NCBI GenBank assembly: GCA_014843695.1
Contig: CM026404.1
Coordinates: 53,390,833 to 53,454,832 of the forward strand
Length of the DNA: 64,000 nucleotides
Direction of reading: 5' to 3'
DNA from: Archivesica marissinica
Lineage: Eukaryota > Mollusca > Bivalvia > Venerida > Vesicomyidae
Under the pieces are notes generated by a model that worked only from the letters and a program-made list of their open reading frames with translations, had not been told where the DNA came from and made no database searches. This document shows positions 54,829-64,000 of the stretch, one piece after another. The first letter of the stretch is position 1; the number at the start of each line of letters is the position of its first letter. The translations under genes and the position numbers were made by a program.

Positions 54829-56420
54829 TTTCAGTCAAGTAATGTTTTCACCATTTCAGTCTAGTAATGTTTTCACGTATTTCAGTCTAGTAATGTTTTC
54901 ATCCTTTCAGTCTAGTAAGGTTTTCACCTTTCCAGTCTTGAAATGTTTTCACCCTTTCAGTCTAGTAATGTTTTCACCCTTTGAGTCTTGAAATGTTTTC
55001 ACCCTTTCAGTCTAGTAATGTTTTCACCTATTTCACTTTTCAGTCTAGTAATGTTTTCACCTTTTCAGTCTAGTAATGTTTTCACCTTTTCAGTCTAGTA
55101 ATGTTTTCACCCTTTCAGTCTAGTAAGTTTTCACCTTTTCAGTCTAGTAATGTTTTCACCCTTTCAGTCTAGTAATGTTTTCACCTTTTCAGTCTAGTAA
55201 TGTTTTCACCTTTTCAGTCAAATAATGTTTTCACCCTTTCAGTCTAGAAATGTTTTCACCTTTTCAGTCTAGTAATGTTTTCACCTTTTCAGTCAAATAA
55301 TGTTTTCACCCTTTCAGTCTAGAAATGTTTTCACCCTTTCAGTCTAGTAATGTTTTCACCCTTTCAGTCTAGTAATGTTTTCACATTTTCAGTCTAGTAA
55401 TGTTTTCACCCTTTCAGTCTAGTAATGGTTTCACCTATTTCAGTCTAGTAATGTTTTCATCCTTTCAGTCTAGTAATGTTTTCACTCTTTCAGTCTAGTA
55501 ATGTTTTCACCCTTTCAGTCTAGTAATGTTTTCACCTATTTCAGTCTAGTAATGTTTTCACCTTTTCAGTCTAGTGATATTTTCACCCTTTCAGTCTAGT
55601 AATGTTTTCACCTATTTCAGTCAAATAATGTTTTCACCATTTCAGTCTAGACATGTTTTCACCCTTTCAGTCTAGTAATGTTTTCACCCTTTCAGTCTAG
55701 TAATGGTTTCACCTATTTCAGTCTAGTAATGTTTTCATCCTTTCAGTCTAGTAATGTTTTCACTCTTTCAGTCTAGTAATGTTTTCACCCTTTCAGTCTA
55801 GTAATGTTTTCACCTATTTCAGTCTAGTAGTTTTCACCCTTTCAGTCTAGTAATGTTTTCACCTTTTCAGTCAAGTGATATTTTCACCCTTTCAGTCTAG
55901 TAATGTTTTCACCTATTTCAGTCAAATAATGTTTTCACCCTTTCAGTCTAGAAATGTTTTCACCCTTTCAGTCTAGTAATGTTTTCACCCTTTCAGTCTA
56001 GTAATGTTTTCACCCTTTCGGTCTAGTAATGTTTTCACCCTTGAAATGTTTTCACCCTTTCAGTCTAGTAATGTTTTCACCTATTTCAGTCTAGTAATGT
56101 TTTCACTCTTTCAGTCTAGTAATGTTTTCACCCTTTCAGTCTAGTAATGTTTTCACCCTTGAAATGTCTTCACCCTTTCAGTCTAGTAATGTTTTCACCC
56201 TTTCAGTCTAGTAATGTTTTCACCCTTTCGGTCTAGTAATGTTTTCACCCTTGAAATGTTTTCACCCTTTCAGTCTAGTAATGTTTTCACCTATTTCAGT
56301 CTAGTAATGTTTTCACTCTTTCAGTCTAGTAATGTTTTCACCCTTTCAGTCTAGTAATGTTTTCACCCTTGAAATGTCTTCACCCTTTCAGTCTAGTAAT
56401 GTTTTCACCCTTTCAGTCTA
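54829..56420. repeat. 25-bp tandem array, about 63 units, truncated by gap
   Basis: Unit TCTAGTAATGTTTTCACCCT-TTCAG with variants (TCAAATAATG, CTATTTCAG, CTTGAAATG). Blocks are duplicated: about 55975-56165 recurs at about 56165-56355, and about 55375-55560 recurs at about 55650-55830. The array runs into the 1000-N gap, so its true length is unknown. Confidence 0.95.
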
Positions 56421-57420
56421 NNNNNNNNNNNNNNNNNNNNNNNNNNNNNNNNNNNNNNNNNNNNNNNNNNNNNNNNNNNNNNNNNNNNNNNNNNNNNNNN
56501 NNNNNNNNNNNNNNNNNNNNNNNNNNNNNNNNNNNNNNNNNNNNNNNNNNNNNNNNNNNNNNNNNNNNNNNNNNNNNNNNNNNNNNNNNNNNNNNNNNNN
56601 NNNNNNNNNNNNNNNNNNNNNNNNNNNNNNNNNNNNNNNNNNNNNNNNNNNNNNNNNNNNNNNNNNNNNNNNNNNNNNNNNNNNNNNNNNNNNNNNNNNN
56701 NNNNNNNNNNNNNNNNNNNNNNNNNNNNNNNNNNNNNNNNNNNNNNNNNNNNNNNNNNNNNNNNNNNNNNNNNNNNNNNNNNNNNNNNNNNNNNNNNNNN
56801 NNNNNNNNNNNNNNNNNNNNNNNNNNNNNNNNNNNNNNNNNNNNNNNNNNNNNNNNNNNNNNNNNNNNNNNNNNNNNNNNNNNNNNNNNNNNNNNNNNNN
56901 NNNNNNNNNNNNNNNNNNNNNNNNNNNNNNNNNNNNNNNNNNNNNNNNNNNNNNNNNNNNNNNNNNNNNNNNNNNNNNNNNNNNNNNNNNNNNNNNNNNN
57001 NNNNNNNNNNNNNNNNNNNNNNNNNNNNNNNNNNNNNNNNNNNNNNNNNNNNNNNNNNNNNNNNNNNNNNNNNNNNNNNNNNNNNNNNNNNNNNNNNNNN
57101 NNNNNNNNNNNNNNNNNNNNNNNNNNNNNNNNNNNNNNNNNNNNNNNNNNNNNNNNNNNNNNNNNNNNNNNNNNNNNNNNNNNNNNNNNNNNNNNNNNNN
57201 NNNNNNNNNNNNNNNNNNNNNNNNNNNNNNNNNNNNNNNNNNNNNNNNNNNNNNNNNNNNNNNNNNNNNNNNNNNNNNNNNNNNNNNNNNNNNNNNNNNN
57301 NNNNNNNNNNNNNNNNNNNNNNNNNNNNNNNNNNNNNNNNNNNNNNNNNNNNNNNNNNNNNNNNNNNNNNNNNNNNNNNNNNNNNNNNNNNNNNNNNNNN
57401 NNNNNNNNNNNNNNNNNNNN
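56421..57420. other. Assembly gap, exactly 1000 N
   Basis: Second round-length run of N, entered from the 25-bp array. The right side resumes in unique sequence. Confidence 0.99.
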
Positions 57421-58254
57421 TTTTTTCCATCCGTTTCGGTTCTAGATAATATCTATGTCCACATTAATATAACTTAGTATGCCAAGAAACATAGCTTCAT
57501 GTATGTATGCATACAGTATGTTCACCTATATATGAATATAGTTGTTTATCTTTCCCATCCATGTAGGCATTTAAATTAACTGAATATGATCTCCATATTA
57601 AGACAACATGTTGCACACAAGAGGAATACCAGTAACTCAATAGGTCATGGTCATACTTTGATGTGAAAATTGCCCTGTCCTCACAGCTTCTAAAACCAAA
57701 TTGGTCCAAGCTAAAATTCCACATCAATACATATGCCTCACACAATTCCATTCGACACCATTCATCCCCTTCCCACACACATCCAAAGCAAATGTTATCA
57801 GAAATCAATACCATTAAGATTGCGAAATAAGCTTTAACAATTTATATTAATTACTCCCATTGGCACGGATCAAAGCGTATAATTATGTCGTCATTCGTGT
57901 GTGGGGAAACCAGAGCACCCGGAGAAAACCAACCTGTCTGATTTTGCGACCATCGTACCATTTCATAGTTTATTAAATTCCAATGCTGTCAACCCATGAG
58001 GACTATATACATATTATATACAGTTGCGAACAGTGCAAACATAAGATACATTTTATACAAATGAGCTCCCACAGCCATTTATATCTATGTGTAAATACAT
58101 TAATATTTATCTGATATGTGTCTTATAATTAAAGCAAATAGTTCTTTATTTCTAACAAGGAGAAGGTCAAAAGACCAACAAAACACAAAACCAAACATAC
58201 AAAATTGAACAAAAAACACCAAAAACCCCAACCAACACAAAAAAAAAAAAACAT
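57421..58254. other. Intergenic or intronic, no gene established
   Basis: Holds a 105-codon minus-strand open frame (57497-57814) rich in Cys and Trp but without a recognised domain. Near 57900-57955 a motif ACCCGGAGAAAACCAACCTG resembles a tail of a dispersed SINE-like repeat. Confidence 0.4.
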
Positions 58255-58330
58255 ATACTTCCCGGTACAAGGATCAAACTTGGTTTGGTAAGAATGGAAC
58301 GTGCTAACCACTGCACTAATCGGACATCCA
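58255..58330 (-). mobile_element. Diverged tRNA-like SINE head (minus)
   Basis: On the minus strand GATTAGTGCAGTGGTTAGCA (box A) and AGTTTGATCCTTG (box B). Too degenerate for a functional tRNA. Confidence 0.5.
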
Positions 58331-58483
58331 TTAACAACAATTTGGCACCACTATCAAGTGTAGCAACTGTAGTAGTACTGTCGAGTATCAACAACACAAG
58401 CATTACACATATTTCACTATTTGGCTATTACAGTGACTGTATGTGTATAATTCTAAACATCTAAACAGTCATAACTTCTGTAA

Positions 58484-58625
58484 CAAATCAATGGCCACAT
58501 CCCGCTGTAGGTTCAAATCCCACCGTTGGTGTCGAGTTCTCTTTCATGTGAAGAAGTTATCCACAGCTGGAGATCTGCTGCCATCTGACCTAAGCTGTTC
58601 GGACGACTTTAAACCCCAAACACAA
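58484..58625 (+). mobile_element. SINE fragment with box B
   Basis: GTAGGTTCAAATCCCACC (box B) followed by TTGGTGTCGAGTTCTCTTTC and a body ending CTTTAAACCCCAAAC. A tRNA-derived element lacking a clear box A. Confidence 0.5.
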
Positions 58626-58818
58626 ACAAACATTTCAATATGATGCTTCAAATATATGTTTTCAAGACTATCATTATAATTATTGTTTATATGTACCTGG
58701 TAAGAAAGATTGTTTTACGACAATTGCGTTATCTCATAGAACAAGATGTTTATAGTTTTTGTTATTATACATTGTGTATTATCATTGTGAGAAATCATCC
58801 ATTTATGAATCGCTTCAG

Positions 58819-59109
58819 ATCCGCCTGATGTCACAGTTAAAACAACAAACACGACAGTTAATGCACCTTCAGCAGTTCTAACGTGTAACGCTGATGGAGT
58901 ACCGAATGGACCATACAGTTATGATAAATGGGTACAGGTCTGGTCAGGACATGAGAAAGTATCCGACACTACTGGTTCTGAGAGACTGGAATTGACCAGT
59001 TTGACATATGAACACTCTGGGGTATATACGTGTTCTGCAAGCAACATGGTCAAAGTCTTTGGTACCGACCAGCAATATATGGAAGGATCTGTTTACCTAC
59101 TTGTTAAAT
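58819..59109 (+). CDS. Ig exon A (canonical Ig domain)
   Basis: 291 bp, acceptor CGCTTCAG before ATCCGCC, donor GTTAAAT before GTAAGT. Codes PPDVTVKTTNTTVNAPSAVL, TCNADGVPNG, the strand with W, LELTSLTYEHSGVYTCSASN and GSVYLLVK. One sequon (NTT). Confidence 0.88.
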
Positions 59110-61842
59110 GTAAGTATTCCAGATTCTAATTGTACGTATTTAAACTTTGAATCAATAATCGCATATTTGGCTGGTTGCCTGGTTACTGACTGCTATTGAA
59201 GGCAGAACAGAACAATCTGGTGATATCAAGAACATAATTACATTCATAGTTTAATCACGCTAGCAGCTCCTTGGCGAGAAACAGGCTAACAATTTTAACA
59301 TTACAATTGAAAATGTTGATATATTGTGCAATTGTTCACGCCATCAGTGGATGTGTAGCCTAGGAGCTGAAGCTTGATATAAGCATATGTTCAGCGTCTA
59401 TCTATTGTTAAACGGCCCGTTCTATAGCATGATCATATATTATTTAGGAAACCCACCTCCGATATATCAATGTACAACACATGTATATTAAATGATAACT
59501 TCAAAGACGAGAATTTAGTCCTCGCAGTTATCAAGTATAAAACAATATGTACAATGAACGTCATAACTCATCAATGAATCAATTAAGGGAATTAATATGT
59601 ATGCGTAATTATATTACAATTGATGCTCGTGGCCATTTCTTGTCCAATCAAAGATGAAGCGTCTGTTTCTAACCTTAGATTGCTGGATTGCTGAAACATT
59701 GATCCCAAGCAAATCCAGAATATTTCATTTCATCCAAAATAGCAGCATTTGTTACTGCAAATAGTTTATAGCTGAACTATTTTAACATACATGTAGTATT
59801 TATGTGGATTAATACAAGGTTCTCGTAAACGAGATGGCGGAAAATACTGGGAATTACCGGGAAATGCTAGGAAATATAGCAATTAATGGACACCAATCCT
59901 TACTATACAAATGTACTGATAAATTATTAGCCTATATATGCCCTATTTATTTTTTATCATATTCACAATATATCAGTTATTACATCTAATTATTTTGATT
60001 GGTAAGTTTCAATGGATAAATAGCAAAATCTGCACACTTGCATGGGTATGACCAAGACAAGTACCATGTTTTAATTTCAATAGTGTTGAGATTAGCCCTG
60101 TTTAATAATGAAGTTCTGTAATAGTTATAGTATTGTGAAACCATATGCAACATAATATTTGAGATAATCCCTCATCAAATTAGCATAAATCGACTGTCCC
60201 ATTGTTTGCATAGCAGATGTTATATGATCAACCAATACCAGAAAATGCAAGCATCAGTGACACTTTATCTCTGATAAATACCAACACATGGTTTGGCAGT
60301 GGCTTCACAATGTGAAATTTAACAATATTTCCTGTTAGACAAACCAAACTGAAATAAGGTGGTTGCCAATATCCACCTGATGTGTACCCTTGGCCGGGAC
60401 TAAACAGTGTTTTCAGTATGACCCATCAACAAATAAGTAATTCATTTACTACTGTATAATACAGCGTTATTTAAAGTATGTGTTATATTGATGCTTGTAA
60501 ATGACCACCATGTGTGGGATTATATGCAAGTAAAACTTCTTCTACTTATTCATGCTGTGAATATTTGTAATTATTATATGTATATTGACCAGAAATAAAA
60601 CTTGAAAAACAAAAAACGAAGGCCGACTTATTACAATAAATAGTTTTCATTTAACATTATGTTTCTGGGTCAGTGGCATACGTCATGCGTGGTTAATTCG
60701 CATCAGAACGCCATAACTGTAATTCAATCGCCGATAAAGACAAGACAAATATGATCTCCTATGTAATATAATTTTATGCTTACAAAGGATGCTGTGCTAA
60801 TCCACATCTCGGGGGACACACATTCTGTGTCTATACTTTCTAAACATGGATGATTTTCATTAAACATGCACCAATTATTGACCTCACAGAGACGACGTGC
60901 GGAACACATCCTCCAACCTTGTTCATTTAATGTTACTGCCATAATTGGAGGTAGACGGTCACATTACTATAGTTTGTGTCCGGTCAATAGTTATCCAACT
61001 GCCTGAAGATATTTAACTAATTTGGCACATATTTTAACAATATGCATATGGCTTTGAACAACCATGTTGTTTCAATGTCACAATTGGAAACCTTAGTGTG
61101 CAAATGACTATTGTTCTAATCATTGTTCATGTTTTCTGACGAAGTGCAGAGCGCAGTATTCACCCACACATGTCAATATCTCACTATGAGGTTAACGCGC
61201 AGATATATCTCACTATGAGGTTAACGCGCAGATATATCTCACTATGAGGTTAACGCGCAGATATATCTCACTATGAGGTTAACGCGCAGATATATCTCAC
61301 TATGAGGTTAACGCGCAGATATATCGCACTATGAGGTTAACGCGCAGATATATCGCACTATGAGGTTAACGCGCAGATCGAGCTCTGATCTGGATACTCT
61401 TATTTCACAACATCAGCACATGTTTTATGTAAGGATCTTCAGTTATAGCCACATTTTTCTTTTAATGTACATGTCGACTGTGTAATTTGTATTTCAGCAT
61501 TTCCAGTAATAACCCTTCCAAATGGCACGAGTGAGATGACTACTTCATCTAAATTGAGCGAAAACGCAACAGTAGAAATAGAATATTACTCCAATGCAGG
61601 TGTACCTGATGTTAAATGTTTTAGAGTGTTGAATGGAACCACACATATAGAACATGAATGTGTTGTAGTATCTGTTCCGACTGTTGTTGACTTGCCGGTA
61701 TTTGCACAAACTATTAAAGAAAATGGAATAAAAGCTAGCATATCAATTAGGATACTTTCTGAGGAATTCTTCGGATTATACAATGTCACCATCTCTAACG
61801 AGATCAACTCTACCTATTTACGATTGGAAATTGTTGCACAAG
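58819..61842 (+). CDS. Immunoglobulin-superfamily protein, two internal Ig-domain exons
   Basis: Part of a cell-surface or secreted Ig-superfamily protein (adhesion or recognition; ligand unknown). Exons 58819-59109 and 61498-61842 are both symmetric phase 1-1, as usual for one-exon-per-Ig-domain genes, and they join in frame. The first domain has the canonical pair (LTCNADG and YTCSASN), a Trp in the C strand (DKWVQVW) and the D-x-G-x-Y-x-C-like HSGVYTC signature. The second has an Ig-like strand pattern (GLYNVTISNE) but no Cys at the canonical sites, and five N-glycosylation sequons. No signal peptide, transmembrane segment, start or stop is in view, so the gene extends beyond these exons, through the gap at left or off the right edge. 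Confidence 0.85.
59110..61175. other. Intron between the two Ig exons
   Basis: About 2.4 kb of intron in total (to 61497). No third Ig exon seen on the plus strand. Contains a candidate Cys-rich exon on the minus strand (60784-60935) and the 29-bp array. Confidence 0.5.
60784..60935 (-). other. Candidate Cys-rich exon or pseudo-exon, antisense to the Ig gene
   Basis: 152 bp bounded by a CAG acceptor (GGCAG before TAACA) and a GTAAGC donor on the minus strand. Codes NEQGWRMCSARRLCEVNNWC then MFNENHPCLESIDTECVSPE. Cys spacing vaguely recalls PAN/Apple modules, but this is not a confident match. No partner exon was seen. Confidence 0.35.
61176..61378. repeat. 29-bp tandem array, 7 units
   Basis: Unit TATCTCACTATGAGGTTAAC-GCGCAGATA, nearly identical across copies; the last two change TCTCAC to TCGCAC. 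It lies about 120 bp upstream of Ig exon B. Confidence 0.95.
61498..61842 (+). CDS. Ig exon B (non-canonical Ig-like domain)
   Basis: 345 bp, acceptor TATTTCAG before CATTTCC, donor GCACAAG before GTAAGA. Codes FPVITLPNGTSEM, SENATVEIEYYSNAGVPDVK, CFRVLNGTTHIEHECVVVSV and FFGLYNVTISNEINSTYLRL. The two Cys (CFRV and HEC) are 14 residues apart and not at the B and F strand positions. Five sequons: NGT, NAT, NGT, NVT, NST. Confidence 0.85.
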
Positions 61843-62848
61843 GTAAGATTAAATATATTTCAGTGTGTTACCTATGGAAACACTGTTGAAGGTATCATGT
61901 ACTCTATGAAGCAAAAAGCAACCTGTTCCCACTGTAAATATAAGATGTTGTCAACAGTTTCGATATTACACGTCAAGTAAATACGTTGAATTGATGGTAT
62001 CCCCAGCCGAATATGATCCCTTACAAAACAAATAACGCTGAACCTATTTTGTGCATAATGATATTTGTAGGTTTTTAAAATAAATAAAAGGTGTATATTA
62101 TTAAATAATGTTGTATCTAGTTTCAAATCAAGGATAGTAACTCTGGTCGAATCGGCGGGATATAACTCGCCTTGGCGATATGTTGTATGCATTAAGTTGT
62201 ATGGCATCACTGTTATTTGGTGATAAGGGCAATAACTTTGGTTTCACTAATACAATTTGGGTCAGGCATGCAGGACAAAACCGCAATGATGATGCAATTT
62301 TATATTTTTAAGTTTGATGACATTTCATAAGGCGGTTATTATTCACTGTAATTGGTAACCAATTAATGACCCATATATAGTGTGTTATATATGTTATAAA
62401 CCCTATCCGGACCATGTATTGTGGCGCCTCTCGTATATGATATTCGTGGTAGCGTTAAGTGCCACACAGAGTGGTGGTTAATGAATTACGAGTATCAACG
62501 TTTCTATTCAACAGTGTTTATTTCTTATGAGACAAGTCCATATGTAATATAGACCTATCATGTGCTGCCTATATACAACTTCTCTTAAAGTACATGTATC
62601 TAAGCAGATACAACTTAAAACTATACATGTAATTAATTTTACAATGTATTATAACGGTAATCAAATAACCTTGTTTATTCAATTGTGTATTAATGTAATG
62701 TAATCTTCTTAAATCAATTAAAACTCATTAACCAATAAATTATGTTCTATAGTAAATTCTCAGTGAAAGCTTGTTCTCGGTGAAAGTCTGTTCTGTTCTC
62801 ATACTGAAAAATCGGTCCTTATATACTATTAGACGAATTCCGCCAGAC
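61843..62848. other. Intron or intergenic, nothing recognised
   Basis: AT-rich sequence after the Ig exon-B donor. No further Ig exon or repeat was identified before the GGCGT cluster. Confidence 0.4.
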
Positions 62849-62850
62849 CT

Positions 62851-62943
62851 GGCGTAAAATGGCGTGAAACGGCGTAATCTGGCGTGAAACCCGCCCGGCG
62901 TAATCCACGCTGGCGTAACATGGCGTAAAATTCGCCTGGCGTA
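62851..62943. repeat. Cluster of eight GGCGT boxes
   Basis: GGCGT occurs at 62851, 62861, 62871, 62881, 62897, 62912, 62922 and 62938. The first four are at exact 10-bp spacing and alternate GGCGTAA and GGCGTGA. It is GC-richer than its surroundings and directly precedes the reverse transcriptase relic. Confidence 0.8.
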
Positions 62944-62969
62944 ATATGGCTGAATTGCCCTGGAATAAA

Positions 62970-64000
62970 AAAATCAACCTCTGGTAATGAAATTAAATTC
63001 GATGATAAAATTGAACGCGAGCCTGAGAGAATCTTACACGGATGGCATAAATACTTCCAAAACCTTTACTCATTCTCGTACGATAAAGCATTTGACGATA
63101 CATTTAAACAAACTATTGAAACTGAGTTAAGCACCTACCATACTGTACAGGAATCTCCGGAATCCAGTGTTATTTCACGTCATGTAACACTTGAAGAGTT
63201 GTCGAACATTATTGTCACCATGGGAAAAGTGCGTCCTCCGATAACATCACATATGAACACTTAAAATACGGTGGCAAAATGCTTGTGAATTGCTTAGTTA
63301 AGTTATTTAACAGTATACTTGACAATGAAAGGCTACCTAACAAACTTAAACAAGGCATAACTGTTACGCTGCACAAAGGCAATGGGAAATCTAAAACAGA
63401 CCCCAACAATTACAGAGCTATTTCTTTGCTTCCCGTAGTTTTCAAAACTTTTGAAAAACTGCTATTGAACAGAATTGAAAAGAGTCCTTTCTATAAAAAC
63501 TTACACCAATTCCAACATGGCTTTCAAAAGGGCAAAAATAGCAAAATGGTCTCATTTATCTACCAGGAGACTGTCAACTATTGCTATGAAAGACATAATG
63601 TTCTCTACACATGTTTCATGGATGCCATTGATCGCACGTGGATCTCGGGCGTTCTCTTCAAGTTATATGAACTTGGTCTAAATGGCAAAACTCTACGAAT
63701 ATTCGATAGTATGCTGAGGGAGGGTTCCAGCCGCGTACTCTCTTATGGTCACCTGTCAGAGCTTTCCATTACAACAGGGAATAAGACAAGGTAGTAGTTG
63801 TGCTCCGTTCCTATACACCGTCCTTCTGGATGAACTGCTCAAGACTCTAGATAACTCCGGATACGGGCTGAAAATTAACGACATCTCGCTTTGTGCCCCG
63901 ACTCAAGCAGACGATATTGTGTTGCTATCGTTAAGCAAGTCTGGTCTCTCCGAACTAATTGACATATGTCGTAAATACGCCAACAAATGGCGCTATACGT
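62970..64000 (+). pseudogene. Non-LTR retrotransposon reverse transcriptase, degenerate, runs off the window
   Basis: LINE ORF2 reverse-transcriptase relic. Frame 1 (62970-63228) reads GNEIKFDDKIEREPE...WHKYFQNLYS. After a frameshift near 63228 the RT core follows: SSDNITYEHLKYGGKMLVNC, LPNKLKQGITVTLHKGNGKS, DPNNYRAISLLPVVFKTFEK and HGFQKGKNS. Near 63625 the catalytic-Asp block is shortened: MDA joins IDRTW where families have about three more residues. A one-base insertion near 63780 shifts frame again into GIRQGSSCAPFLYTVLLDEL and QADDIVLLS, the (Y/Q)ADD active-site motif. So at least two frameshifts and one small deletion make it inactive. The 5' end and the part past 64000 are not seen. 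Confidence 0.88.

Noticed and set aside
54640..54864. 74-codon plus-strand open frame before the 25-bp array
   Set aside because: No recognised domain, and its end reads into the array.
1..61378. Tandem arrays as CRISPR arrays
   Set aside because: Units are contiguous with no unique spacers, the genome is eukaryotic, and no cas-like genes are present.

Overview
The window is eukaryotic nuclear DNA, most likely from a bivalve mollusc. The grounds are: small exons with GT-AG splice sites in AT-rich introns, several tRNA-derived SINE families with target-site duplications, MITEs, a fossil LINE reverse transcriptase, and very abundant minisatellite arrays. No species marker is present. The mollusc assignment rests on the repeat style and the gene content and is an inference. 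Two runs of exactly 1000 N (19510-20509 and 56421-57420) are scaffold gaps, and both begin inside tandem arrays.

Layout. 1-19509 is one 23-bp satellite. 20886-24845 holds a 28-bp array that grades into a 66-bp array. 24858-27373 (minus) carries the first three exons (298 residues) of a CYP2-like cytochrome P450; its haem-binding 3' half is not visible. 27374-32243 is intergenic: SINEs, a 40-bp array, and a LINE fragment inserted into a SINE. 32244-49106 (minus) is a complete seven-exon gene for a mitochondrial amidoxime-reducing component (mARC, MOSC-domain) protein. All six exon-exon phases match and the exons join into a 324-codon reading frame (323 aa). Its introns 1, 4 and 5 are filled by three unrelated tandem arrays (35, 33/34 and 28 bp). 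49107-54828 is gene-free and holds SINEs, a hAT-like element with a perfect 8-bp target duplication, and MITEs. 54829-56420 is a 25-bp array. 58819-61842 (plus) carries two phase 1-1 immunoglobulin-domain exons of a surface or secreted protein. 62970-64000 is a frameshifted LINE reverse transcriptase running off the window.

The two minus-strand enzyme genes lie head to tail, mARC upstream of the P450. Both belong to xenobiotic or reductive metabolism families, but nothing in the sequence shows that they are co-regulated.

The most unusual feature is how tightly tandem arrays hug splice sites. The 42-bp array in P450 intron 2 is an iteration of that gene's own exon-2/intron-2 junction, so intact copies of the 5' splice site are repeated downstream of the true one. 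mARC exon 5 (65 bp) sits between two different arrays with almost no unique intron sequence, and its 3' splice site looks like the last unit of the adjacent array. Long open frames across the arrays arise because the repeat units lack stop codons; they are not genes.
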